From NCBI RefSeq assembly GCF_007570835.1, contig NZ_SUNC01000001.1, positions 62,001 through 126,000 on the forward strand: a DNA stretch of 64,000 bases, read 5' to 3'. The position numbers were made by a program, and so were the translations under genes. Below, piece by piece: positions 31,976 through 41,200 of this stretch. The stretch's first letter is position 1, and every line of letters begins with the position of its first letter. Source of the stretch: Croceicoccus sediminis (GTDB lineage: Bacteria; Pseudomonadota; Alphaproteobacteria; Sphingomonadales; Sphingomonadaceae). The notes beneath the pieces were generated by a model that had not been told where the DNA came from, did no database searches, and saw only the letters and a program-made list of their open reading frames with translations.

Positions 31976-34921
31976 ATGGCCGTGACCGCTGCCTTGAAGA
32001 CCGAAATCGTGCCATTCAGCTTGCGGGATGCACCGTCCCTGATTGAGCGGGCCTGGCCGACAGCGAAGATATCGGCTGAGACACGTCGAGAACGAAACGC
32101 AAAACAGGCTCAGACACTTACCGGCCTAGGTTCCTATTGGAAGGGGAGGAAACCCCTTTTTCTAACTCGCGCCTGTGTGTTGGCATCACTTATTCCAGCA
32201 ACCGATAATATTGAACGCGATGTCGAAATATTTGAACTATTGATGGGGATTAACAACGAAGCTTTTGGTAAAAGATACTCAGGAACGGCAAGGGACTTAA
32301 AGAATCTATTTCCTGAAAGGTATGCGGATGTCGTTGAAGACAGCGGACGATCGTGCTCTTGGAGAGATGATATAGATTTAGAGGAGCGTCAAAATTATAT
32401 ATCCGCAATGTTTAGTGAAATACCTTATGATTTTCGGCTTGAGAAAGAGTACTCGATAAGGCGTCCTGAAGAAATTTCTGAGAAAAATCTTCTGAATGGG
32501 ATTTGGGAAGAAGTTAATAGTCACCTAAATACATCTGCCTCGTCTGTTTCGGAGCTTGTCGAGCAACTTGGAATTATGCGCTTCGGTCGCCGCCCGAAGC
32601 TCGCTGACACCTTCTCGGGCTCTGGTTCAATCCCCTTTGAGGCGGCCCGCATGGGATGCGATGTTTACGCTTCAGACCTGAACCCGGTCGCCTGTATGCT
32701 CACGTGGGGCGCGTTCAACATCGTTGGCGCTGCCCCGGATGAACATGCGCGCATGAAGGCCGAGCAAGAGCGGATTGTAGCTGCGATTGATGCGGAGATA
32801 ACTGCCATGGGGGTGGAGCATGACGAGGCTGGGAACCGTGCTAAGGTGTTCCTCTACTGTCTCGAAACCCGCTGCCCCCAAACAGGATGGATGGTGCCAA
32901 TGGCGCCCTCTTGGGTCATTTCAAAAAAGCGTAATGTCGTCGCCCGTATGATCCCAGATCACGTGCACCGCCGTTATGAGCTGGAGGTTCATAGCGGCGT
33001 TGACGACAGTGATATGAAGGAAGCGGCACTCGGAACCGTTCGCAACGGGCGCCTACATCATCCGATGTTGGAAGATGGTCTTGGCGTCTCTCTCAAAGAT
33101 ATACGAGGTGATTACAAAGACGAGAATGGAGTTGGTCGTAATCGTCTACGGCGCTGGGAAAAATCTGATTTCCGCCCGCGCCAAGATGACATTTTTCAAG
33201 AACGGCTATACGCTATTCAGTGGATGTCCGGGAGGGATTTATCGGAAGGCAAGAAGAACCCGTTGTTCTGGTTCTCGTCTCCAAGTTCTCATGACCTACG
33301 TCGCGAGGATATTGTATCTGAGTATATCGAGCGAAACCTTTCCAATTGGCAAGATTCGGGGCTTGTGCCCGATATGGCCATTGAGCCCGGGTACAACACA
33401 ACTCAGCCCATTCGAGAGCGTGGATGGACATATTGGCATCATCTCTATGGACCTAGGCATCTTCTTATAAATGCGATCGCTACCAAACATGCCAAAAGCC
33501 TTCCCTTTATGAATATTGGATTGGCTTGCCTATACGATAGGTCGGCAAGGACTAATCGCTGGCATTCGAGGGAAATGAATGTCGAGCAGACTTTCGACGA
33601 TCAGGTGATTAATACCTTACTTAATTATGGATCTAGAGGCTGGCGACATGCAGCGCCAAACCTGAATTTGCCGGAAAGAGTTGAAAAATTCCCAGAAAAA
33701 TCGTGGATCATAAAGAACTGCGTTTCATCCGAAGTATCCGAATGTACCGATATATTTCTTACAGACCCCCCTTATGCGGATGCTGTGAACTATGATGAAA
33801 TTACGGAATATTTTATTGCGTGGCTTCGGAAAAACCCACCTGTGCCGTTCAACCAATGGTTATGGGACTCACGCCGAAATTTGGCGATCAAAGGCGACGG
33901 TCAAGCGTTCAAATCGGCGATGATAGAAACCTACCGGTCGATGACCGAGCATTTGTCGGACAACGGGCTCCAAATCGTCCAGTTTACCCATCAAGATGCC
34001 AAGACGTGGTCAGACATGGCCCAGATTTTTTGGGGCGCGGGCCTTCAGGTCGTACAGGACTGGTACGTCTCGACTGAAACTGTGACTGAGTTGAAGAAGG
34101 GCGGCTACGTCCAAGGTACCCACATAATCGTCCTTCGAAAGCGCCATAGTGAACAGTCGGGTTATACGGATGAGATCGTCCACGAGATCCGAGAAGAAGT
34201 AGAGCGCCAAATCAAGGACATGATTGGGCTAAATGACCAGACGGACGCAGCGCGCGGGGAGAACATCTTCAACGATGCAGATCTTCAAATGGCTGGTTAC
34301 GCGGCAGCACTTCGGGTTTTGACGTCCTATACCAAGATTGATGGGATTGACATGACTCGGGAGGCGCTGCGCCCTCGCAAGAAGGGAGAAAAGACCCTGG
34401 TCGACGAGCTGACCGAGTTCGCTGTTCAGACTGCCAACGAGTTCCTCGTCCCGGACGGGCTGGAACGGGAGCTATGGCTACAGCTGAACGGCGCGGAACG
34501 GTTCTACCTCAAAATGATGGACATCGAGGAGGCGGGTGAGGCGAAATTGGACCAGTTCCAAAACTTCGCCAAGGCGTTCCGGGTCGGAGATTATGACGAC
34601 CTGATGGCGTCGAAGTCACCTAACAACGCCAGGCTCAAGACTGCCAAAGGTCTCGGCCGCAGTGCCATGGCGGAGGGCGTGCAGTTCGGCCGAGACAGCA
34701 TTGCCCGGCTCGCCCTTCGCGGAATCTGGCGTGTCGATAAGGGAGACGAGGTTGAAGACGTTCTCGAGGAGCTGCGCGACTTGATCTCGGACTACCTGCG
34801 CCAGCGGGATACGCTACTCCAGATCGTGGCCTACCTGGCCACGAAGCGGGCACGGACCGACCCGGAGGAAGCGAGCGCGGCCCGGATTCTTGGTACGGCT
34901 ATCCAGACGGAGCGGATCTAA
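31976..34921 (+). CDS. DUF1156 adenine-specific DNA methyltransferase
   Basis: 981 aa. The N-terminal DUF1156 (about 10-75: FSLRDAPSLIERAWPTAKIS, WKGRKPLFLTRACVLASLIP) is followed by the SAM-binding motif FSGSGSIPFEAARMGCDVYASDLNPVA (about 212-238) and catalytic motif IV DPPY in LTDPPYADAVNYDE (about 594-607). This indicates N6-adenine (or N4-cytosine) methylation in a beta/gamma-like order. The C-terminal 300 residues are helical and may be the coupling domain. It would mark self DNA and pair with the helicases. Stretches 32.17-32.58 kb and 33.08-33.84 kb are visibly AT-richer than the rest, a mosaic within one gene. Confidence 0.92.
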   Translation: MAVTAALKTEIVPFSLRDAPSLIERAWPTAKISAETRRERNAKQAQTLTGLGSYWKGRKPLFLTRACVLASLIPATDNIERDVEIFELLMGINNEAFGKRYSGTARDLKNLFPERYADVVEDSGRSCSWRDDIDLEERQNYISAMFSEIPYDFRLEKEYSIRRPEEISEKNLLNGIWEEVNSHLNTSASSVSELVEQLGIMRFGRRPKLADTFSGSGSIPFEAARMGCDVYASDLNPVACMLTWGAFNIVGAAPDEHARMKAEQERIVAAIDAEITAMGVEHDEAGNRAKVFLYCLETRCPQTGWMVPMAPSWVISKKRNVVARMIPDHVHRRYELEVHSGVDDSDMKEAALGTVRNGRLHHPMLEDGLGVSLKDIRGDYKDENGVGRNRLRRWEKSDFRPRQDDIFQERLYAIQWMSGRDLSEGKKNPLFWFSSPSSHDLRREDIVSEYIERNLSNWQDSGLVPDMAIEPGYNTTQPIRERGWTYWHHLYGPRHLLINAIATKHAKSLPFMNIGLACLYDRSARTNRWHSREMNVEQTFDDQVINTLLNYGSRGWRHAAPNLNLPERVEKFPEKSWIIKNCVSSEVSECTDIFLTDPPYADAVNYDEITEYFIAWLRKNPPVPFNQWLWDSRRNLAIKGDGQAFKSAMIETYRSMTEHLSDNGLQIVQFTHQDAKTWSDMAQIFWGAGLQVVQDWYVSTETVTELKKGGYVQGTHIIVLRKRHSEQSGYTDEIVHEIREEVERQIKDMIGLNDQTDAARGENIFNDADLQMAGYAAALRVLTSYTKIDGIDMTREALRPRKKGEKTLVDELTEFAVQTANEFLVPDGLERELWLQLNGAERFYLKMMDIEEAGEAKLDQFQNFAKAFRVGDYDDLMASKSPNNARLKTAKGLGRSAMAEGVQFGRDSIARLALRGIWRVDKGDEVEDVLEELRDLISDYLRQRDTLLQIVAYLATKRARTDPEEASAARILGTAIQTERI

Positions 34922-34923
34922 TC

Positions 34924-35418
34924 ATGACGAAGATACGCGCATGGAAGTTGAGACCTGGGTCTGACGATATAACTGTCCAGCAGGTTCTGAAGACTGGCCA
35001 GATCCAGCTGGACTACGAAGTCCCCGATCTGCGTCTGGATATGACACGAGACGATCTGATCAGCGCAATTCGGACCCATAATCAGGACCGGTCCGAAAAG
35101 GGAGTGCGTGCACGCGCCGGTCAGATCGACAACCTGTTCAATGAGGTCCGCAAGGGGGATCTCGCGCTCGTCCCTCGAGACAAGGGTCGACTTATGATGA
35201 TCGGGGAGATCTTGTCAGAACGCTCGAACGTGACCGGCACATCCATAACGGTCCAGGTGAGCTGGATAGACCCGGGGGTGCCCATGTCCCGCTTCGATCA
35301 GGACCTTCAGTACTCTTTCATGGCAATTCATAAATTCTGCGAAGTCTCCCGGAATGACGCGGTGCGTCGCTTGCTTCGGATCGCACAGGGTGAGGTGGAT
35401 CCGGGGGATTCAGAATGA
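34924..35418 (+). CDS. 164-aa protein, putative SH3/EVE-like reader subunit
   Basis: Not firmly recognised. Starts 3 nt after the methylase stop. The N-terminus IRAWKLRPGSDDITVQQVL and the later KGDLALVPRDKGRLMMIGEI resemble the small beta-barrel (Mrr-N/EVE/PUA-like) domains of modification-dependent nucleases: a W.LRPG strand, then G-D-L-A-L-V-P and a return strand. TRDDLISAIRTHNQDRSEKG between them is helical. It could read base modification or feed DNA to the partners. The similarity is to a general pattern, not a proven family. Confidence 0.6.
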   Translation: MTKIRAWKLRPGSDDITVQQVLKTGQIQLDYEVPDLRLDMTRDDLISAIRTHNQDRSEKGVRARAGQIDNLFNEVRKGDLALVPRDKGRLMMIGEILSERSNVTGTSITVQVSWIDPGVPMSRFDQDLQYSFMAIHKFCEVSRNDAVRRLLRIAQGEVDPGDSE

Positions 35419-35452
35419 ACAGAGAAGTTACCAGGTGCGAGATTTATGATCT

Positions 35453-38221
35453 ATGCCTGACCTAATTTCCCGCTTCTCCTCCCGTAACCAGCGCCTCTCG
35501 CATGTGTTCCTGAAGGACCGGCTGATGGGGGCGCAGACCTATGACCGGATTGCGGGGTACTTCCGTTCTTCCATCTTCGACCTGATCCACGAGGAGATCA
35601 GCACGATCGGTAGGGTCCGAATCGTCTGCAACGCCGACCTTGATCCGCGCGACCTGACCGCAGCTACCCTGAGCCAGAAGGCCCGAGACCAAGCGCAGGT
35701 TGAGCGGTGGCACGAGCACGAAAACGATATCGACGCGCTCCTCGAACGGCCTCGCTGGCGGCGCCTGCACGAGCTCCTGACCGCCGGGAACGTCGAAATC
35801 CGAGTTGTCTCGCGAGACAATGCCCCGTTCCTGCACGGCAAGGCAGGAGTGATCACGCGTCCGGACGGGACCACTTCCAGCTTTATCGGCTCCATCAACG
35901 AGACAGCGAACGGCTGGGCCCAATCCTACGAGATGATCTGGGAGGACCCGTCCTCGGAGGCCGCCGCTTGGGTTCAGTCCGAGTTCGACTGGCTATGGAA
36001 GAAGGGGGTACCCCTCTCACAGGCGGTAATCGACGAGATCGGCCGGACAGCCAATAAGGTGGAAGTCCAGATCGAGGCGATGCGGACGGACCCGGTCGGG
36101 CTAGCAAAATCCGTCACCGTGGAGAGCCCGCTCGTCCGACGCGGCGAAGGACTCGCGCCGTGGCAGAAGGCTTTCGTGAAGGTCTTTGTTGAGCATGACC
36201 AGAAGTACGGTGCTGCCCGACTCCTGCTCGCGGACGAGGTCGGAGTGGGTAAGACCCTCTCGATGGCAGCGACCGGGGCGCTCACAGTTCTGATGGGGCA
36301 TGGGCCCTTCCTGATCCTCTGTCCGGCGACCCTGACTCTCCAGTGGCAGATGGAGCTCTGGGACAAGTTAGGGCTGCCTGCCTGCGTCTGGGCTCGGGCT
36401 CCGCAGCGGGGCTGGGTGGACCAGCGCGGTCACCTTTACAGATCTCGGGATCCGGAGGACGTGCTGCGCTGCCCAGCACAGATCGGTATTGTTTCTACCG
36501 GCCTTCTGGTTCGAGGCGGTCCCGAGGCGCAGGCGCTAATGCGCGGGACCTTTGGGATGATCGCGCTCGACGAGGGGCACAAAGCCCGAGTCAAACGTGG
36601 GATCGGGACGGAGGAGCCGGAGCCGGGTAAGCTCTATCAGGCAATGGAACGTCTCGCCGGTCGAACACGGCACTTGGTGATCGGGACTGCTACACCGATC
36701 CAAACGCACCGGGAGGAGATCTGGGACCTTATGAAGCTGCTCGCTTACGGGCAGGATCATGTTCTCGGCCGGCCAAGCGCGTCTCGGTGGTGGGACTCGG
36801 AGCAGGCACTCGACCTGGTGTCCGGGCGAACGGCCCTGCCGGATCCGGAGGTAGCTTGGCCATGGCTTCGTTCCCCACTCCCTCATGCCCGCGAGGCGGC
36901 TGTGTTCCGCGGGATCCGGGAGGACTTAAAGGTCCCGGAAGACGAGTTCTTTACTGACCGCGGTCTCGCGGACTTGGACGATTTTACCCGCGAGGATTTA
37001 ACCGAGGTTATCGAAAGGGGGGAGATCGCTCGGAGACTACCTTTCATGCGTTACCACAACCCGCTGGGCCGCCACGTCGTCCTCCGGCGCCGCAAGACGC
37101 TTGAGGAAGCGGGACTAATGGATCGGATCGCGGTGAACATCCACCCTCGGTCCGGCACTTCCCCGGCGGTGTTCGAGCGCAGCGCGGTCCGCACCCCGCA
37201 TTTCTATGACCGTGCGTACGAGGAGATCCAACTTTTTACGAAGGCAATGAAGGCGCGTCAGGCTGGAACTGGATTTCTAGGAAACCTGATGATGCAGCGC
37301 ATATGCTCCTCCGTCGCGTCCGGAATAGCCACCGCCACAAAGATGCTCGAGCGTCGCCGCGAAGGAATTATGGCCGAGGAGGCTGAAGATCCGGACCTCC
37401 TCGAGGCGATCGAGGAAATGGGGGCAGAGGCCTATGCGGCCGTCGTGGATGTGGAGGCGATCCATCTGGAACGGGTTTTGGAGATTCTGTCTTCGGCCAA
37501 GCAGGAAGACCCAAAAGGGCGGGCGGTCCTCCACTATCTCGACCAGGAGGGATGGATCGCGCTCGGCTGCATCATTTTCTCCCAGTATTATGATACGGCT
37601 CGCTGGGTAGGCGAGCTAATCAGCGCGGCGCATCCCACCGAGCCGGTCGCGATATATGCCGGGGTTGGAAAGTCAGGTATTTTACTCGGCGGCGAGTGGC
37701 GGTCGATCGACCGCGAGGAGATCAAACGTGGGGTCAAGGAACGGAAGCTTCGGGTCGTCTGTGCGACCGACGCGGCCTGTGAGGGTTTGAATCTTCAGAC
37801 CTTGGGCACCCTAATCAATGTCGACTTGCCATGGAATCCGTCTCGTCTCGAACAGCGGATCGGGCGGATCAAACGGTACGGTCAGCAGCGCCGCGAGGTG
37901 GACATGGCGAACCTAGTCTATTCGGGCACCATCGATGAACGGGTCTATCAACGTCTCTCTGAGCGAATGCAGGACCGTTACGACATACTTGGCTCGCTGC
38001 CGGACACAATCGAAGACGATTGGATTGAAAATATCGAACGACTTGAGGAGGAGCTGAAATCCTTCACCAAACCGGAAAGTCCGGCTGATGTTTTCAGCTT
38101 GAGGTACGGTGATTTTCTTGAGGTTGGCGACGGGGACGCTGACTGGGAGCTTTGGACCAAAGTAGTTTCGCGCAGAGATATCGAGACTTTGCTTGAACTT
38201 CCATGGAGCTCTCGGCGGTAA
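35453..38221 (+). CDS. Phospholipase-D-like / SNF2 helicase anti-phage protein
   Basis: 922 aa. The N-terminal PLD-like nuclease domain (about 1-190) has the half-motif FLHGKAGVI (H132, K134) with FIGSINETANGW, the HKD-type catalytic arrangement. The SNF2 domain has Walker A LLADEVGVGKTLS (about 259-271), DEGH in MIALDEGHKARVK (about 370) and IGTATPIQTH (about 408). Helicase C has CATDAACEGLNLQ, VDLPWNPSRLEQRIGRIKRYGQ (about 770-815). A PLD nuclease fused to a SNF2 translocase fits DNA cleavage after recognition. PLD-helicases of this kind are annotated with DUF499/DUF1156 loci. A single HxK suggests dimerisation. Confidence 0.92.
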   Translation: MPDLISRFSSRNQRLSHVFLKDRLMGAQTYDRIAGYFRSSIFDLIHEEISTIGRVRIVCNADLDPRDLTAATLSQKARDQAQVERWHEHENDIDALLERPRWRRLHELLTAGNVEIRVVSRDNAPFLHGKAGVITRPDGTTSSFIGSINETANGWAQSYEMIWEDPSSEAAAWVQSEFDWLWKKGVPLSQAVIDEIGRTANKVEVQIEAMRTDPVGLAKSVTVESPLVRRGEGLAPWQKAFVKVFVEHDQKYGAARLLLADEVGVGKTLSMAATGALTVLMGHGPFLILCPATLTLQWQMELWDKLGLPACVWARAPQRGWVDQRGHLYRSRDPEDVLRCPAQIGIVSTGLLVRGGPEAQALMRGTFGMIALDEGHKARVKRGIGTEEPEPGKLYQAMERLAGRTRHLVIGTATPIQTHREEIWDLMKLLAYGQDHVLGRPSASRWWDSEQALDLVSGRTALPDPEVAWPWLRSPLPHAREAAVFRGIREDLKVPEDEFFTDRGLADLDDFTREDLTEVIERGEIARRLPFMRYHNPLGRHVVLRRRKTLEEAGLMDRIAVNIHPRSGTSPAVFERSAVRTPHFYDRAYEEIQLFTKAMKARQAGTGFLGNLMMQRICSSVASGIATATKMLERRREGIMAEEAEDPDLLEAIEEMGAEAYAAVVDVEAIHLERVLEILSSAKQEDPKGRAVLHYLDQEGWIALGCIIFSQYYDTARWVGELISAAHPTEPVAIYAGVGKSGILLGGEWRSIDREEIKRGVKERKLRVVCATDAACEGLNLQTLGTLINVDLPWNPSRLEQRIGRIKRYGQQRREVDMANLVYSGTIDERVYQRLSERMQDRYDILGSLPDTIEDDWIENIERLEEELKSFTKPESPADVFSLRYGDFLEVGDGDADWELWTKVVSRRDIETLLELPWSSRR

Positions 38222-38286
38222 CGGGCCTTAATTTTTTTCAGAATTTTTAGCATTTGCGTCTGAATGGCCATGCGACTGGGGGAATT

Positions 38287-41200
38287 GTGACCGAATCTGA
38301 CGTTATTGGCGCTCATGCTCAAGCGATAGAAATTCGGTCGAGTGGGCTGGTGCATTCGGCGGAAAGCGACATTCTCCGCCTGCAGCAAATCTTGCGTGAG
38401 GGATACGCTTCGGGCTTCACGATCTTCAAGGAACTCCTTCAAAATGCGGAGGATGCAGGCGCGCGCCGGATGGTGGTTGCCGGTCATAGAGGGTTTGATG
38501 ACGCAACCAATCCGTTACTTCGAACTCCGGGGTTGATCGTCGCAAACGATGGTCCCGTGCTTGCACGTCACATGGAGGCAATCACCCGAGCGAGTGGCGG
38601 TAGTAAAGCGGATGAGCGTTCGGCAGTGGGGCGTTTCGGTCTTGGCCAGAAGTCAGTCTATCACCTTTGCGACGCGTTCATTGCGGTAGGTCGAGTAGAG
38701 GATCGAGAAGGCCAGTCGCAAACGTTAATCATGAATCCCTGGGGACAGGTTAGCGAAGCCAATACCGCGCAGCGCGATTGGCACAAACTGGGGCCCATCG
38801 AAGCAGCGGCTCTAATCGAAGCAGCTGCGAAGCTTGGCATGGACCGAGGGATGGTACTGTTTCTTCCACTTCGCACAGAGCATTTGCGGCCTGGCCCAAA
38901 CCTTTGCCTATCGGATACGAATTGGTCACCCGATGGAGCCATTGCCGAGATCCTGGAAGGAGACGAACTAGCCCCGACCCTTGCGTGCCTAAGAAATATC
39001 GAGGCCATTGAGATCATTCCGATAGATGGCGAGGCTCGCAGAATTTCGATGTCCCGCGGGGCGCGACGCCTAGCCGGACCAGGGGTCGAGGACGGTCTGA
39101 CTATCATTGGCGGCAAAGTCGATGGTGCGGTCTCTGAAGTGACATTCAGTGGCTTTCAAAAATGGGCGCCCGAAGGGAAAGCAGCGCGGCTGCTACATGA
39201 TGTCGGCTGGGATAAGGTCTTCGACATACATGGGAAGCATATCCAACCCAAAGCCAACCCACATGGCGCTGTAATCTTATGTCGTACTGCAGCGGCCGAT
39301 GGCGCAAGCCATCTTAGATTGCGTCACGCAGTATATTTGCCGCTGGGAGATCCGCTGTTTTCTGAACCGATGGAACGCGGTTCCTACAACATAGAACTGC
39401 TGATTCACGGCTACTTTTTTGTCTCGAGCGACCGTCGCAAGCTGCGTGATGATGATCATATCGAAACCCGATGGAATCAGGCTCTCCGCCGCGAAGCGAC
39501 GCTTCCTTTGTTGCTCGAAACTTTGGCTGACGCATTGCCCAGTTTGCCTAGCGATGCGGAGCGACATGCACTTGTCCGCACCTTACAACGTACGCCGTGG
39601 TGGGACGAAAACCGAAGTGACGTCTGTCAAGGTCGGGCGCTAGCCAAATGCTGGCCAGGCGATAAAGCTGAAAGCTGGAATACATGTTCGGGCGTGTCAC
39701 TACGTCCCATCTTGAGGGGTGAGGCAACGACGCTCACCCGGCTTAAGTTGGCTTTTCCAAGGATTGAAGAATGGTGCGATAAGAACGGCCTCGTTTTGGC
39801 GTTCGACACTGTTTTGGCGGATGTCGAGCCAAGGTGGCCAGATACTCAATTAGCCGAGTTGGTGAGGCTTGCCGGACCAGCTGTCTTTCAAAAAGGCCAA
39901 GTGGCCGAGACGCTGGTTGCGCTCCTCGACTCGGTACACCTTGGCGCGGAAACAGAGGCAGCCTTGGCGGACATCTATCGGGAAGCTGTCGCCGACGTAA
40001 ATCAGAGTTTCGCAAGAACGGAAAAGCTGCGGGGGTTGGTACGCCACCTTCCTCCGGATCGCATTTTCGTCCTGCCTCCCAGCGTCGAAAGCCGCGAACT
40101 TCTTAGCGCTCTCGTCGCGGCGGGCAGCAGCATCCCGATCAAATCGTCCTGGGCAGAGCAGAGCGGATCGATAGCTCGGCAATTGGGTTTGAACGAGACG
40201 ATCGAATTGTTGGCGGTGACAGAACCCTTCCTTTCGGCTCGAGGCACAGTAGCGCAAGAGGCGTCTGCCCTAATTTCGCACCTTCTGCGAAATGGCCCGT
40301 CGCTGGACGCGCTCGCTGCCGATGATCGGGGGAATAAATTGGAGGTCATCCCTGCGCGATTGATGCAGGATGAGAACGACGTTCGCCTCTCGTTGGGATC
40401 CATTGCAGCTCTTACTCGACGAGGTTTGCTCTTCGATGCCGCACCCAATCGAGAGCTGGGCGTGCTTGCCGCGGCAGTGGCGACACCTCCTATTTACCGG
40501 CTAGGTTTGAAGGACGGTGGTCTTGAAAATCTGGCGTCGGCCAAAAAGACGGACTGCCTTTTGGCCGTTTTGAGACAGGCCGAGCGCTTCGGGGATCCCG
40601 GTAGTTGCGGTAAGCTTGCGGAGCTGCTCGGTACCGATGCTTCGCGCGACGATCTGCGCAAACTTGTTGCACTCGATCCGGCTTTGCCTGCGAATGTCGC
40701 CTTGATCGAACTGGATGAACTCGGTGGCATTCTCGATGAGTTGGTCCAAGTCCTCTTGCTGGACAGGGAAGATCGTCTCGTTGCCTCCGCAACAACGGCA
40801 GAACTGAAAAAGGCACTTCGCGACCGCATTGGCTTGCGTCGGATCGATGTCGCGGAATTGGGGGATTGGCTCCGTGATGCACAAGTTGAGGGCAGTTTGC
40901 CTTCGATGGATGAATCCAAGTCCATCGCATTGCTCAAGTCGGGTATCGATGACGGCATTCTGAAAATGCTGCCTTTGCATCAATCCAATAGGGCTGATAT
41001 TTTATTGCCAGCCACGGACATTTTCCGGGGGCGAGCCTCTGATGTTCCGGCAGCGCTGATGCCACTCACCCATCTTGTCGAGCTTTGGGGGGATACTTCG
41101 GCAGCGGGGGTCCAGAACAGGCTTATCGCGCGATGGGGGCCTGAGGCGGCAATTCGGACAGCGTTGTCCGCGTCTAACCCCCATCGGTTCACCTCGGAAA

